A stretch of 7,703 bases of DNA from Fibrobacterota bacterium (lineage in GTDB: Bacteria > Fibrobacterota > Chitinivibrionia > Chitinivibrionales > JANQEN01). Each line of letters starts with the position of its first letter. Positions within the stretch are counted from its first letter, which is position 1. Location of the stretch: assembly GCA_030619215.1 (NCBI GenBank), contig JAUXBV010000140.1:1-7703 (forward strand). The letters are read 5' to 3'. A model generated the notes under the pieces. It was not told where the DNA came from. It made no database searches and saw only the letters and a list, made by a program, of their open reading frames with translations. Made by a program: the position numbers and the translations under genes. This document shows, piece after piece, positions 1-5,764 of the stretch.

Positions 1-1430
1 GAATCATGGCCAGGCGCGGCGGTATGGCAGTAGGGGTAACCTACAGTATCTTCTTCTTTGTCATGTTCTGGGTGTTTCTCATTGGGGGCGAAAACCTTGC
101 AGACAGGATGATAGTCCCTCCTGGTTTGGCAATGTGGTCATGCAATATCATCGTCGGAATATTCGGCATTATTCTCACTTTGAGAATGGTTCGCGAATCT
201 ACCTTTATCAATTATGAGCCTCTTGTCAAGTTCTGGAATAAAATCACCGCTAAAAAGAGGCCTTCCAAACCGCGGAAAAGGCCCTTCTCAAATATTATAA
301 TCCGTTTTCCTACCATTATCCTGAGCAAAACAGTCGGCACCCTTCCCTCATATCTGATCCGCAGTTTCTTTTCAAAAGCGATTGCTGTATTTATTTCCCT
401 GATTGTTATTTTCATCGTTGTCGATTATATCGGCAACCTTAAACTGTTTGAGGCAGCAGTTTTCAGTGACATTCTACTTTACTACTGGTATTACCTTACG
501 TGGTTCATCGGTATAATAGCCCCAATCGGCATTCTGCTCGCCTCAATGTTTGCAATGGGCTCAATGGCAAAGCACAGTGAACTCACCGCCATTAAAGCAG
601 CCGGTATAAGTGTCCGCCGGTTAACTTTGCCAATGCTCTTTCTTGGTTTATGCCTTTCAATAGCGACGTTTTACTTTGGCGAGAAATTCCTGCCGCAGGC
701 AAATGATAACCGCAAACAGCTCCGGGAGGATTTTCGCGCCGGAAGAAGGGCGGCCAGGGGACTTTCGAGAAGCAACATTTTTAAAGGCCTTAAAAGAAAT
801 TTCTACTTCTTCGGCAACAAAAACACTGCCTACCGTTTCGGAGAGTTCAGGGTCGAGCCGCAGCAGGCGAGAAAAGCGAGGCGGGAAAAGTTCTCAAAAA
901 ACAAAATTATTGAAAGGGTGGAAGCTGAAAACCTTGTTTATAACGGTGACAGAAAATGGTCTTTTATTAACGGCCATATGAAATCTTTTGATAATATCAG
1001 TTTCAGCATGACCTCTTTTGATACGTTAACGGACTCAATACTAAAAGCCACCCCGGAAGAAATGGTTGCACGTATTAAAAGCATCGATGCCATGAGCTAC
1101 TGGGAATTAAAGGACCTTTTGGAAAAAGCAAAAATGCGGGGAGAAAAGACTTCTATCTATCAGGCGGATCTTCAGTTCAAGATAGCACTCCCCTTTGTTA
1201 ACTTTATCGTAATATTACTTGGACTCTCTATTGCCGCCCGTTCCGGGCGAAAAGGCGGAATTGCCGGTTTCGGTATCGGCCTGGGGCTTGTTTTTACCTT
1301 TTGGATACTTTCCCAATTTATCCTTGCCCTGGGGAAAAATGAGACATTGCCGCCGGAAGTGGCTGCATGGGCGGGCAATGCCATCTTTTTTATTATTGGA
1401 ATTGTTCTTTACCAAAGGGCTTCGCGGTGA
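1..1430 (+). CDS. lptG: LptF-LptG fused permease, 5' end outside the window (LptF C-terminal part plus complete LptG-like part)
   Basis: This is an inner-membrane permease of the YjgP/YjgQ family, which with LptB and LptC pulls lipopolysaccharide from the inner membrane towards the outer membrane. Counting from the Met codon at position 6, residues 113-474 have the size and layout of a whole LptG. There are three N-terminal membrane segments (about 122-144, 160-185, 206-225), a soluble periplasmic domain (about 228-385) and three C-terminal membrane segments (about 393-472). Residues 1-62 do not belong to LptG. They resemble the last two membrane helices of an LptF (ARRGGMAVG, then GGENLADR and LAMW). 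A Lys/Arg-rich linker (about 63-112) joins the two without a stop codon. The frame is open to the left edge, so the Met at 6 is probably internal and the protein is probably an LptF-LptG fusion. The stop overlaps the start of the next gene. Family assignment is firm; the fusion is inferred because the LptF N-terminus is not visible. Confidence 0.88.
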   Translation, partial: IMARRGGMAVGVTYSIFFFVMFWVFLIGGENLADRMIVPPGLAMWSCNIIVGIFGIILTLRMVRESTFINYEPLVKFWNKITAKKRPSKPRKRPFSNIIIRFPTIILSKTVGTLPSYLIRSFFSKAIAVFISLIVIFIVVDYIGNLKLFEAAVFSDILLYYWYYLTWFIGIIAPIGILLASMFAMGSMAKHSELTAIKAAGISVRRLTLPMLFLGLCLSIATFYFGEKFLPQANDNRKQLREDFRAGRRAARGLSRSNIFKGLKRNFYFFGNKNTAYRFGEFRVEPQQARKARREKFSKNKIIERVEAENLVYNGDRKWSFINGHMKSFDNISFSMTSFDTLTDSILKATPEEMVARIKSIDAMSYWELKDLLEKAKMRGEKTSIYQADLQFKIALPFVNFIVILLGLSIAARSGRKGGIAGFGIGLGLVFTFWILSQFILALGKNETLPPEVAAWAGNAIFFIIGIVLYQRASR

Positions 1431-1822
1431 ATAAAGCACAGAAAAAGAAAATATTAATAATTGACGACAATGACGACACTCTTGACCTGTTGGAAATTTT
1501 TCTCTATAAGGAATATGAGGTTATTACCGCGCATAACGGATTTGACGGGATCAACAGCGCCCATGAGGAAACACCGGACTGCATTATCACCGACATCATG
1601 ATGCCGGTTATGAACGGTATAAAGTTCTTTAACAACCTTAAAAAAAATGGTAAACTAGCTCATATACCGGTGATTGCAATAACCTCTTTCATAAAAAAGA
1701 TGAACACTAAAAGTCTGCTGAACATTGGCTTTGGCGATATAATATCAAAGCCCCTGAAATTAAAAATGGTTATTAACAAGGTACAAAAAGTAATGGAGGC
1801 CACATCAGATCATGCAAGCTAA
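1427..1822 (+). CDS. Single-domain response regulator (CheY-like receiver)
   Basis: A 131-residue stand-alone phosphoacceptor domain with no DNA-binding or enzymatic output domain. It would act by protein contact after phosphorylation by a histidine kinase that is not in this window. The receiver residues are all present: acidic pair D13-D14, phosphorylation site D56 in TDIMMP, T86 in the beta-4 position and K108 before P109. I chose the GTG at 1427 because the protein from there begins just before the first beta strand (KKILIIDDN), as usual for receivers, and because AAAGGG (1414-1419) lies 7 bases upstream. The GTG overlaps the TGA of the permease gene as GTGA, which suggests translational coupling. 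A longer reading from an ATG at 1367 would add 20 residues that only shadow the permease gene. The 3' end overlaps the diguanylate cyclase gene by 11 bases, so the two are probably made together, and the regulator may control that enzyme. Confidence 0.9.
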   Translation: MNKAQKKKILIIDDNDDTLDLLEIFLYKEYEVITAHNGFDGINSAHEETPDCIITDIMMPVMNGIKFFNNLKKNGKLAHIPVIAITSFIKKMNTKSLLNIGFGDIISKPLKLKMVINKVQKVMEATSDHAS

Positions 1823-3599
1823 AACACGGCATTCTCTTTACATAAAACGATCAGTCGCTATTCTTATTATTCTCTTTTTTGTACTCATCCTCCATTTCAT
1901 TGGGGGAATATTTCAAAGAGTAGGAGTTCCTGCTGTAATTATCCTCATTATAGCTTTCACCACCTATAGCATGACAAAGATACCTACTCAGAAAAAACAC
2001 ACTTCCAAGAAACCACATCCTGAGCCACCGATCATCCATCAGGTAAAAAAAACCGTGGAAGAAAATGTTACCGGCATTGACATCTCTGTTATCGGCACGG
2101 AATACCGGCGGAGCAAACATCAGGAATTTGAGAAAAACATAGACAGCATCCTTGACAACTGCATCAAGCTTCTTCATTCGCATATTAACTCCCATACAAC
2201 GGCAATATTTTTTCCTACCAATGACGGAGGGTATAAAATAAGGCACTATCTCTCAAAAAGTGAATTCGTTAACAAGGACGCTGTTATTTATCCGGGTGTT
2301 GGCGTTATAGGCGCCTTTCTTAAAGACGGGTTAAAGCAGCTGAAACTTACCGATATAGTTACCGACAGCATGACGCTGTATTACTATAAAAAGGACGCCG
2401 GTATCCGCTCCCTCATGGCAAGCCCCATTATCGCCGATAATGTCGAACGGGGAACGATTATCGTTGACAGCACAGAAAAAGACCACTTTACCGACGAAGA
2501 CCACGCCTACTTGACAACCATGGCTGATCTGCTGGGCCTGTCCGTTTATAATTCATATTTATACAACCAGCACAAACTGGACCACGAACGCCTTGTTGCA
2601 ATGAGCAATACCGAAAAATATTTCTTTAAAGAACACAGTATTGACGGTGTTTTTGACAAGCTGGTTGAAATAATCCCATTCGCTTTTCATTGCGACCGAT
2701 TGTCCTTAAGCCTTTTTCACGGTAATGAAACAGGAGTTATTAGACGCGTATGGGGGCAGCAAACAGACGGCCTGCCCAACCTCACCTTTTCACTTCAGGA
2801 TAAATCCCTTGCAAATATAGTCTTTAACAAATACCTGTGTTTCTTCAGAAATTTTTCAGAAGAACGTTATGAAATCCGCCACAGTAACGATGAGCCGCAC
2901 AGTAACGATTTTGGATCTTTTATGGCCTACCCCCTTGGCGTTGACAAATGCAAGGGTATGATTCTTCTGGAGTCAGTCCATAAAGACACCTACACCGAGA
3001 GAAGCCGTGACCTCATCTCACGCCTCGTTTCCTCCGCAGGAGTTGCCATTGAAAAGATCCAGATCCTTCAACAGACGGAAAACCTTGCTATCCGTGACGG
3101 ACTCACCGGATTGTATAACCACCGCCAGTTTCAGATCCTGCTGAAAGAAGCCATAACCCGGTCAATACGGTATAAAAAGCCGCTTGCCCTTGTTATATGC
3201 GACATCGATCACTTTAAAAAAGTAAATGATACCTACGGCCACCGTTATGGCGATACTGTCCTGAAAACGATAGCATCCAAGTTGCAAAGCAGTATCCGCG
3301 AAGGAATTGATAATGCAGCCCGTTACGGCGGTGAAGAATTCGCTCTCATCCTTGCTGAGACCGACTCCACCCATGCTTTCGAAACCGTAGACAGAATTCG
3401 ACAGCAGATCAGCGAGATGGTCTTCCGAAGTCCTGTCGGTAAAGAGATGCACGTTACCTTAAGCTTCGGTATTGCCGTATACGGCCGGCATGCCAAAAAT
3501 CAGGAGCTGCTTATTAAAACAGCAGATAAGGCACTCTATAAAGCTAAAGAGAATGGAAGGAACAGGGTCGAGCTTTATTATAAAACAAATCAGGGGTAA
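1812..3599 (+). CDS. Membrane-anchored GAF-GAF-GGDEF diguanylate cyclase
   Basis: A 595-residue signalling enzyme expected to make cyclic di-GMP from two GTP at the inner membrane. Two N-terminal membrane helices (about 14-33 and 37-53) form a short hairpin with little periplasmic sequence, so sensing is probably cytoplasmic. Two GAF-like regions follow (about 105-250 and 265-420). The second is less typical and is called from position and general pattern. The catalytic domain starts at R428-D429 (RDGLTGLYN), has the metal/substrate region DIDHFKKVND from D464, and the active-site signature GGEEF at 506-510, a catalytically competent variant. The late motifs SFGIA and ADKALYKAKENGRN are intact. 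The product-inhibition I-site, RxxD five residues before the signature, is not canonical: here Arg and Asp are one residue too far apart (REGID). The start is the ATG at 1812, with GGAGG at 1795-1799, a rather long 12-base spacing. Last gene of the operon. Confidence 0.93.
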   Translation: MQAKTRHSLYIKRSVAILIILFFVLILHFIGGIFQRVGVPAVIILIIAFTTYSMTKIPTQKKHTSKKPHPEPPIIHQVKKTVEENVTGIDISVIGTEYRRSKHQEFEKNIDSILDNCIKLLHSHINSHTTAIFFPTNDGGYKIRHYLSKSEFVNKDAVIYPGVGVIGAFLKDGLKQLKLTDIVTDSMTLYYYKKDAGIRSLMASPIIADNVERGTIIVDSTEKDHFTDEDHAYLTTMADLLGLSVYNSYLYNQHKLDHERLVAMSNTEKYFFKEHSIDGVFDKLVEIIPFAFHCDRLSLSLFHGNETGVIRRVWGQQTDGLPNLTFSLQDKSLANIVFNKYLCFFRNFSEERYEIRHSNDEPHSNDFGSFMAYPLGVDKCKGMILLESVHKDTYTERSRDLISRLVSSAGVAIEKIQILQQTENLAIRDGLTGLYNHRQFQILLKEAITRSIRYKKPLALVICDIDHFKKVNDTYGHRYGDTVLKTIASKLQSSIREGIDNAARYGGEEFALILAETDSTHAFETVDRIRQQISEMVFRSPVGKEMHVTLSFGIAVYGRHAKNQELLIKTADKALYKAKENGRNRVELYYKTNQG

Positions 3600-3621
3600 T
3601 ATTGAGTCTCTTTTAAGAGAG
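3594..3621 (+). repeat. 28-nt hairpin-containing repeat, copy 1
   Basis: This segment matches 5557-5584 at 26 of 28 positions in the same orientation. The rightmost 17 bases (AGTCTCTTTTAAGAGAG, 3605-3621) are identical. It contains the perfect inverted repeat TCTCTT-TT-AAGAGA (3607-3620). The left part overlaps the last codon and stop of the diguanylate cyclase gene. It sits in the 34-base gap between two convergent genes, where a bidirectional terminator could be expected, but no T-run follows the hairpin on either strand. Confidence 0.8.
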
Positions 3622-3633
3622 ATAATGATAGCC

Positions 3634-4374
3634 TCAGCCTGATCTATGCAATCTCCTTTCAATAACCTTTACAAATTCATTCTCCGCAAATTTATACAGT
3701 TCAAGGTCAAACCGGTTGAGGCTCTTTATAAATTGAATAGTAGGTTCATCCAGGGGAATTTTTTCATGTTCCGCGACATTTTTGCAGGGGATGTCAAACG
3801 GTTTCCAGCTGAAAAGTGATTGAAAAAGGAGAAGCGTCTCCTTAAGGCGTTCGGCTAAACCAAAATGAATGCTGTTTTTCAAATTTGCCTTCGCAATTTC
3901 CAGGTGGGTTTCAGTAACGGGCATATTCTGAGGGTGCCTGTTTACCGTATGCAATCCCGTCAATATCCGTGTCTGGCCATTGTTAATCGCTGATATCTTA
4001 TCGTGAAAATATTCAACAAAGCCAAGCAGTGAAAGATGATATTTCATTATAACTTCGTGAATCTCATTGCCGGGATTGCGCATATGGTGATAATAAAGGG
4101 ATTCTATTCGAGACACCGGATTTCGCAATATTGTGAGATACCGGGTCGGGTTTGAAAAATATTTATGAACTCCGAAAGGAAAGTGCCCTGCAACTAATTT
4201 CAGGGCTGCTTTCATATCATCAGGAATGCCGGAAAATGTCTCCCTGTAATCCGGGTATTCCGGGCTGCACTGAATCTTAACCGCTTTATCGCCATATTCT
4301 CCCGCCAGTACTTTCATCAGGGAGGTACCTGCGGTTTTCGGTATGTGAATGAAAATCAATGTCTCATTTTGCAT
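3634..4374 (-). CDS. Sulfotransferase family protein (Sulfotransfer_2-like)
   Basis: A 246-residue cytosolic enzyme likely to transfer a sulfuryl group from PAPS to an acceptor, probably a carbohydrate. The acceptor cannot be read from sequence. The 5'-phosphosulfate-binding loop is at the N-terminus (HIPKTAGTSL, residues 10-19, with K13). The 3'-phosphate-binding region is LRNPVSRIESLYYHH (83-97, with R84 and R89). GHFPFG (63-68) and NGQTRILTG are also typical of Golgi-type carbohydrate sulfotransferase relatives. I chose the ATG at 4374 over an upstream one at 4449. GGAG lies 7 bases before it (4385-4382, - strand), and the PAPS loop normally follows the start closely. The 25 extra residues of the longer form have no family counterpart and no ribosome binding site. 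No PAPS synthesis or glycan genes are nearby. It is convergent with the operon to its left and divergent from the reductase gene to its right. Confidence 0.87.
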   Translation of the reverse strand: MQNETLIFIHIPKTAGTSLMKVLAGEYGDKAVKIQCSPEYPDYRETFSGIPDDMKAALKLVAGHFPFGVHKYFSNPTRYLTILRNPVSRIESLYYHHMRNPGNEIHEVIMKYHLSLLGFVEYFHDKISAINNGQTRILTGLHTVNRHPQNMPVTETHLEIAKANLKNSIHFGLAERLKETLLLFQSLFSWKPFDIPCKNVAEHEKIPLDEPTIQFIKSLNRFDLELYKFAENEFVKVIERRLHRSG

Positions 4375-4476
4375 AAAGTATCTCCGGGCTTTATTATATT
4401 TATCGGAATATTCAGAAAATATTTTAATTATATATGAAAGAGCAAACATGGCAGGATTTTCAACGGTGAATATTTA

Positions 4477-4505
4477 TTGACTTTTTTCTTCGTTGTTCTT
4501 ATTTT
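4477..4505 (+). promoter_or_regulatory. Candidate sigma-70-type promoter for the SDR gene
   Basis: TTGACT (4477-4482, five of six to consensus) is followed after 17 bases by TATTTT (4500-4505, four of six). Transcription would begin near 4512, about 45 bases before the GTG start at 4556. The position between two divergent genes fits. This is read by eye only, and AT-rich DNA gives such matches by chance. Confidence 0.4.
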
Positions 4506-4555
4506 GAGAAATATCTTATTAATCAAGAGCCTCATTCTTATTTGTGGAGTTTAAT

Positions 4556-5269
4556 GTGTCAAGAGCAGCGCTAATAACCGGTGGAGCACAACGGATAGGC
4601 AAAAAAATTGCCCTTTTCCTGTTTAAGAAACATTATAAAATAGCGCTTCATTATAATAAGTCAAAGGATGCTGCTGAAGAGGTTGCCCAATATATTAATA
4701 AGAATGGAGGAGAGTGTTTCCTGTTTCAATATGATTTATGCAATGCGTCTTCCTATGCCGGACTTATTTCTGAAGTTTTTAATACCTTTCAAGGCTGCGT
4801 ATTGCTTATAAACAATGCTTCTGTATTTGAACGCGCCCATTTTCACGAAACTGACGAAGAGGGTTTTGACCGTCAATTTAATATTAACTTCAAGGCTCCC
4901 TTTTTTCTTTCCCGGCATTTCGCAAAACATTGCGGCGAAGGCCATATCATCAACCTGCTTGACACAAAAGTTTCAAGGAACCATGCTCCATATTTTGTAT
5001 ATACATTGACAAAGAAAGCCCTGCTTGAGTTTACAAAACTGGCTGCTGTGGAACTCGGGCCAAAAATCCGGGTTAATGGAATCTGCCCCGGTTTAATCTT
5101 ACCCCCTGCCGGCTCGAAAGAGGAAAGCTTTAAAAGAATGGGAGAAAAGATTCCCCTGAGAACAACCGGTAATCCTGATTATATAACGTCCGCAGTAGAA
5201 TTTCTCCTTGATAATCCTTTTATCACCGGTGAGTGCCTGTTTGTTGACGGCGGAGAGAATCTACTATAA
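4556..5269 (+). CDS. Short-chain dehydrogenase/reductase, pteridine reductase (PTR1/FolM)-like
   Basis: A 237-residue NAD(P)H-dependent Rossmann-fold oxidoreductase. The cofactor loop is TGGAQRIGK (residues 8-16). The Arg at 13 is characteristic of the pteridine reductase branch (TGxxxRxG) and favours NADPH. NNAS is at 86-89. The catalytic Tyr and Lys are Y149 and K153 in YTLTK. The position that holds Ser in classical SDRs is Asp here (D136, LLD), as in PTR1, where Asp-Tyr-Lys form the active site. RVNGICPG and the closing GECLFVDGG are intact. A role in reducing dihydrobiopterin-, dihydromonapterin- or dihydrofolate-like pterins is inferred; a generic SDR substrate is possible. Start choice: an in-frame GTG at 4544 exists, but GGAG (4546-4549) lies 6 bases before the GTG at 4556, and the shorter protein begins directly at the first beta strand. 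No folate gene is adjacent. Confidence 0.85.
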   Translation: MSRAALITGGAQRIGKKIALFLFKKHYKIALHYNKSKDAAEEVAQYINKNGGECFLFQYDLCNASSYAGLISEVFNTFQGCVLLINNASVFERAHFHETDEEGFDRQFNINFKAPFFLSRHFAKHCGEGHIINLLDTKVSRNHAPYFVYTLTKKALLEFTKLAAVELGPKIRVNGICPGLILPPAGSKEESFKRMGEKIPLRTTGNPDYITSAVEFLLDNPFITGECLFVDGGENLL

Positions 5270-5270
5270 A

Positions 5271-5292
5271 GTTTTCCTCTTGAGGATTTTTT
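5271..5292 (+). terminator. Weak intrinsic terminator after the SDR gene
   Basis: TCCT-CTTG-AGGA (5275-5286) is followed at once by six T residues (5287-5292), starting just after the SDR stop codon. The stem is short, though CUUG is a known stable tetraloop. Position and T-run support a terminator; efficiency is doubtful. Confidence 0.45.
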
Positions 5293-5322
5293 GGAACAGG
5301 CATAATTTGTCAGCCTTACAGC

Positions 5323-5356
5323 AAGGTAGTATGAAACTGTTTTCAAGTATTACCTT
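5323..5356. repeat. 34-nt hairpin with 14 pairs
   Basis: 5323-5332 pairs with 5347-5356 (ten pairs, two of them G-T), and 5333-5336 (GAAA) pairs with 5341-5344 (TTTC) across an AA bulge. The loop is four bases (CTGT). The arms end in AAGGTA and TACCTT, a hexamer that recurs in the next hairpin and before the protease gene. The ATG of a possible 22-codon ORF (5331-5399) lies within the stem. Confidence 0.55.
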
Positions 5357-5383
5357 TGATCCGACACAACAACTTTACATATT

Positions 5384-5442
5384 AGTACCTTACAAATAAT
5401 TTTCGTGCTTTTTTTGGCAGAAAATTATTTGGTTAAGGTACT
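5384..5442. repeat. Long inverted repeat, MITE-like or hairpin element
   Basis: Two 21-nt arms, 5384-5404 and 5420-5442, are complementary at every position, apart from a two-base bulge (5432-5433). The inner 12 bp (CAAATAATTTTC with GAAAATTATTTG) and the outer 9 bp (AGTACCTTA with TAAGGTACT) are perfect. The 15-base loop can close further by TGC/GCA. This is far longer than expected by chance. It may be a small non-autonomous mobile element, a solo-end remnant or a structured RNA. No clear target duplication is visible, and no T-run follows it. Confidence 0.7.
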
Positions 5443-5541
5443 TATCCATTATATAATATACAATTCCAGTTTATCTGGGTTAGGATCTGTGGTTTTCTGA
5501 TAGCTGCTTATAAAAAGATGTATATTTTAGTATAAATAAAC

Positions 5542-5563
5542 ATTATCCTAAGCATAGGATAAT
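5542..5563. repeat. Perfect 9-bp hairpin
   Basis: ATTATCCTA (5542-5550) and TAGGATAAT (5555-5563) pair perfectly around an AGCA loop. The right arm overlaps the left end of the 28-nt repeat copy 2, so the two hairpins are almost contiguous. The octamer ATTATCCT also occurs at 5661-5668. Confidence 0.6.
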
Positions 5564-5584
5564 ATTTAGTCTCTTTTAAGAGAG
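5557..5584 (+). repeat. 28-nt hairpin-containing repeat, copy 2
   Basis: Second copy of the element at 3594-3621, same orientation, differing at two positions. TCTCTT-TT-AAGAGA is at 5570-5583. Unlike copy 1 it lies wholly in non-coding DNA. Similarity may continue weakly to the right (for example CAAT..CCT.TC at 5608-5619 and 3650-3661), but that part is not convincing by eye. Confidence 0.8.
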
Positions 5585-5590
5585 TATGTT

Positions 5591-5623
5591 GAGCGGTAGG
5601 ATATGACAATGGCCTATCCGCTC
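5591..5623. promoter_or_regulatory. Imperfect inverted repeat over a promoter: candidate operator
   Basis: GAGCGGTAGG (5591-5600) pairs with CCTA-T-CCGCTC (5613-5623), ten pairs with one bulged T. It spans the -35 element and spacer of the promoter at 5603-5630. This suits a repressor site, but it could equally be a structure with another role. Confidence 0.4.
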
Positions 5624-5630
5624 CTATAAT
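5603..5630 (+). promoter_or_regulatory. Candidate sigma-70-type promoter for the aspartic protease gene
   Basis: ATGACA (5603-5608, five of six) and a perfect TATAAT (5625-5630) are separated by 16 bases. Transcription would start near 5637, giving a leader of about 128 bases that carries several small hairpins before the start codon at 5765. A second, weaker possibility is TATAAC at 5739-5744 without a good -35. Confidence 0.45.
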
Positions 5631-5690
5631 GAACACTTGCAACTTCAGTTGTTAATGTGAATTATCCTCTTTATGGGACATAATGTTATA

Positions 5691-5733
5691 CAAATAAATT
5701 TGTACCTTGTACCGATAAATCGGCACCTTGTGC
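5691..5733 (+). repeat. 21-bp tandem repeat built of four abutting palindromes
   Basis: Two units, 5691-5711 and 5712-5732, match at 15 of 21 positions. Each has a 12-nt palindrome (CAAATAAATTTG; CCGATAAATCGG) followed by an 11-nt one (GTACCTTGTAC; GCACCTTGTGC) sharing the G at the join. All six differences fall in paired positions and keep the pairing (A-T to C-G or G-C, T-A to C-G). The array ends 31 bases before the protease start. It could be a double operator with 21-bp (two-turn) spacing, or an RNA structure in the leader. Confidence 0.7.
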
Positions 5734-5764
5734 TTTAGTATAACTCACTATTATGGAGAATAAA

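Noticed and set aside
1367..1426. N-terminal extension of the response regulator from an ATG at 1367
   Set aside because: The 20 extra residues lie inside the permease gene in another frame and have no receiver-like features; the GTG at 1427 has a ribosome binding site and the normal domain boundary.
1851..2246. 131-codon - strand ORF opposite the diguanylate cyclase
   Set aside because: Antisense shadow of a well-supported gene; no recognisable domain.
3607..3620. Hairpin between convergent genes as an intrinsic terminator
   Set aside because: The stem is AT-rich with a two-base loop and no T-run on either strand; its repetition at 5570-5583 fits a repeat element better.
4427..4432. TATAAT on the - strand as a sulfotransferase promoter
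   Set aside because: The -10 match is perfect, but no -35-like sequence occurs at 16-18 bases in this AT-rich stretch, so it was not called.
4375..4449. Longer sulfotransferase start at 4449
   Set aside because: No ribosome binding site and no family-like residues before the PAPS loop; the ATG at 4374 has GGAG at good spacing.
5691..5733. Short CRISPR-like array
   Set aside because: Two units of 21 bp directly abut with no spacers, and no cas gene is present.
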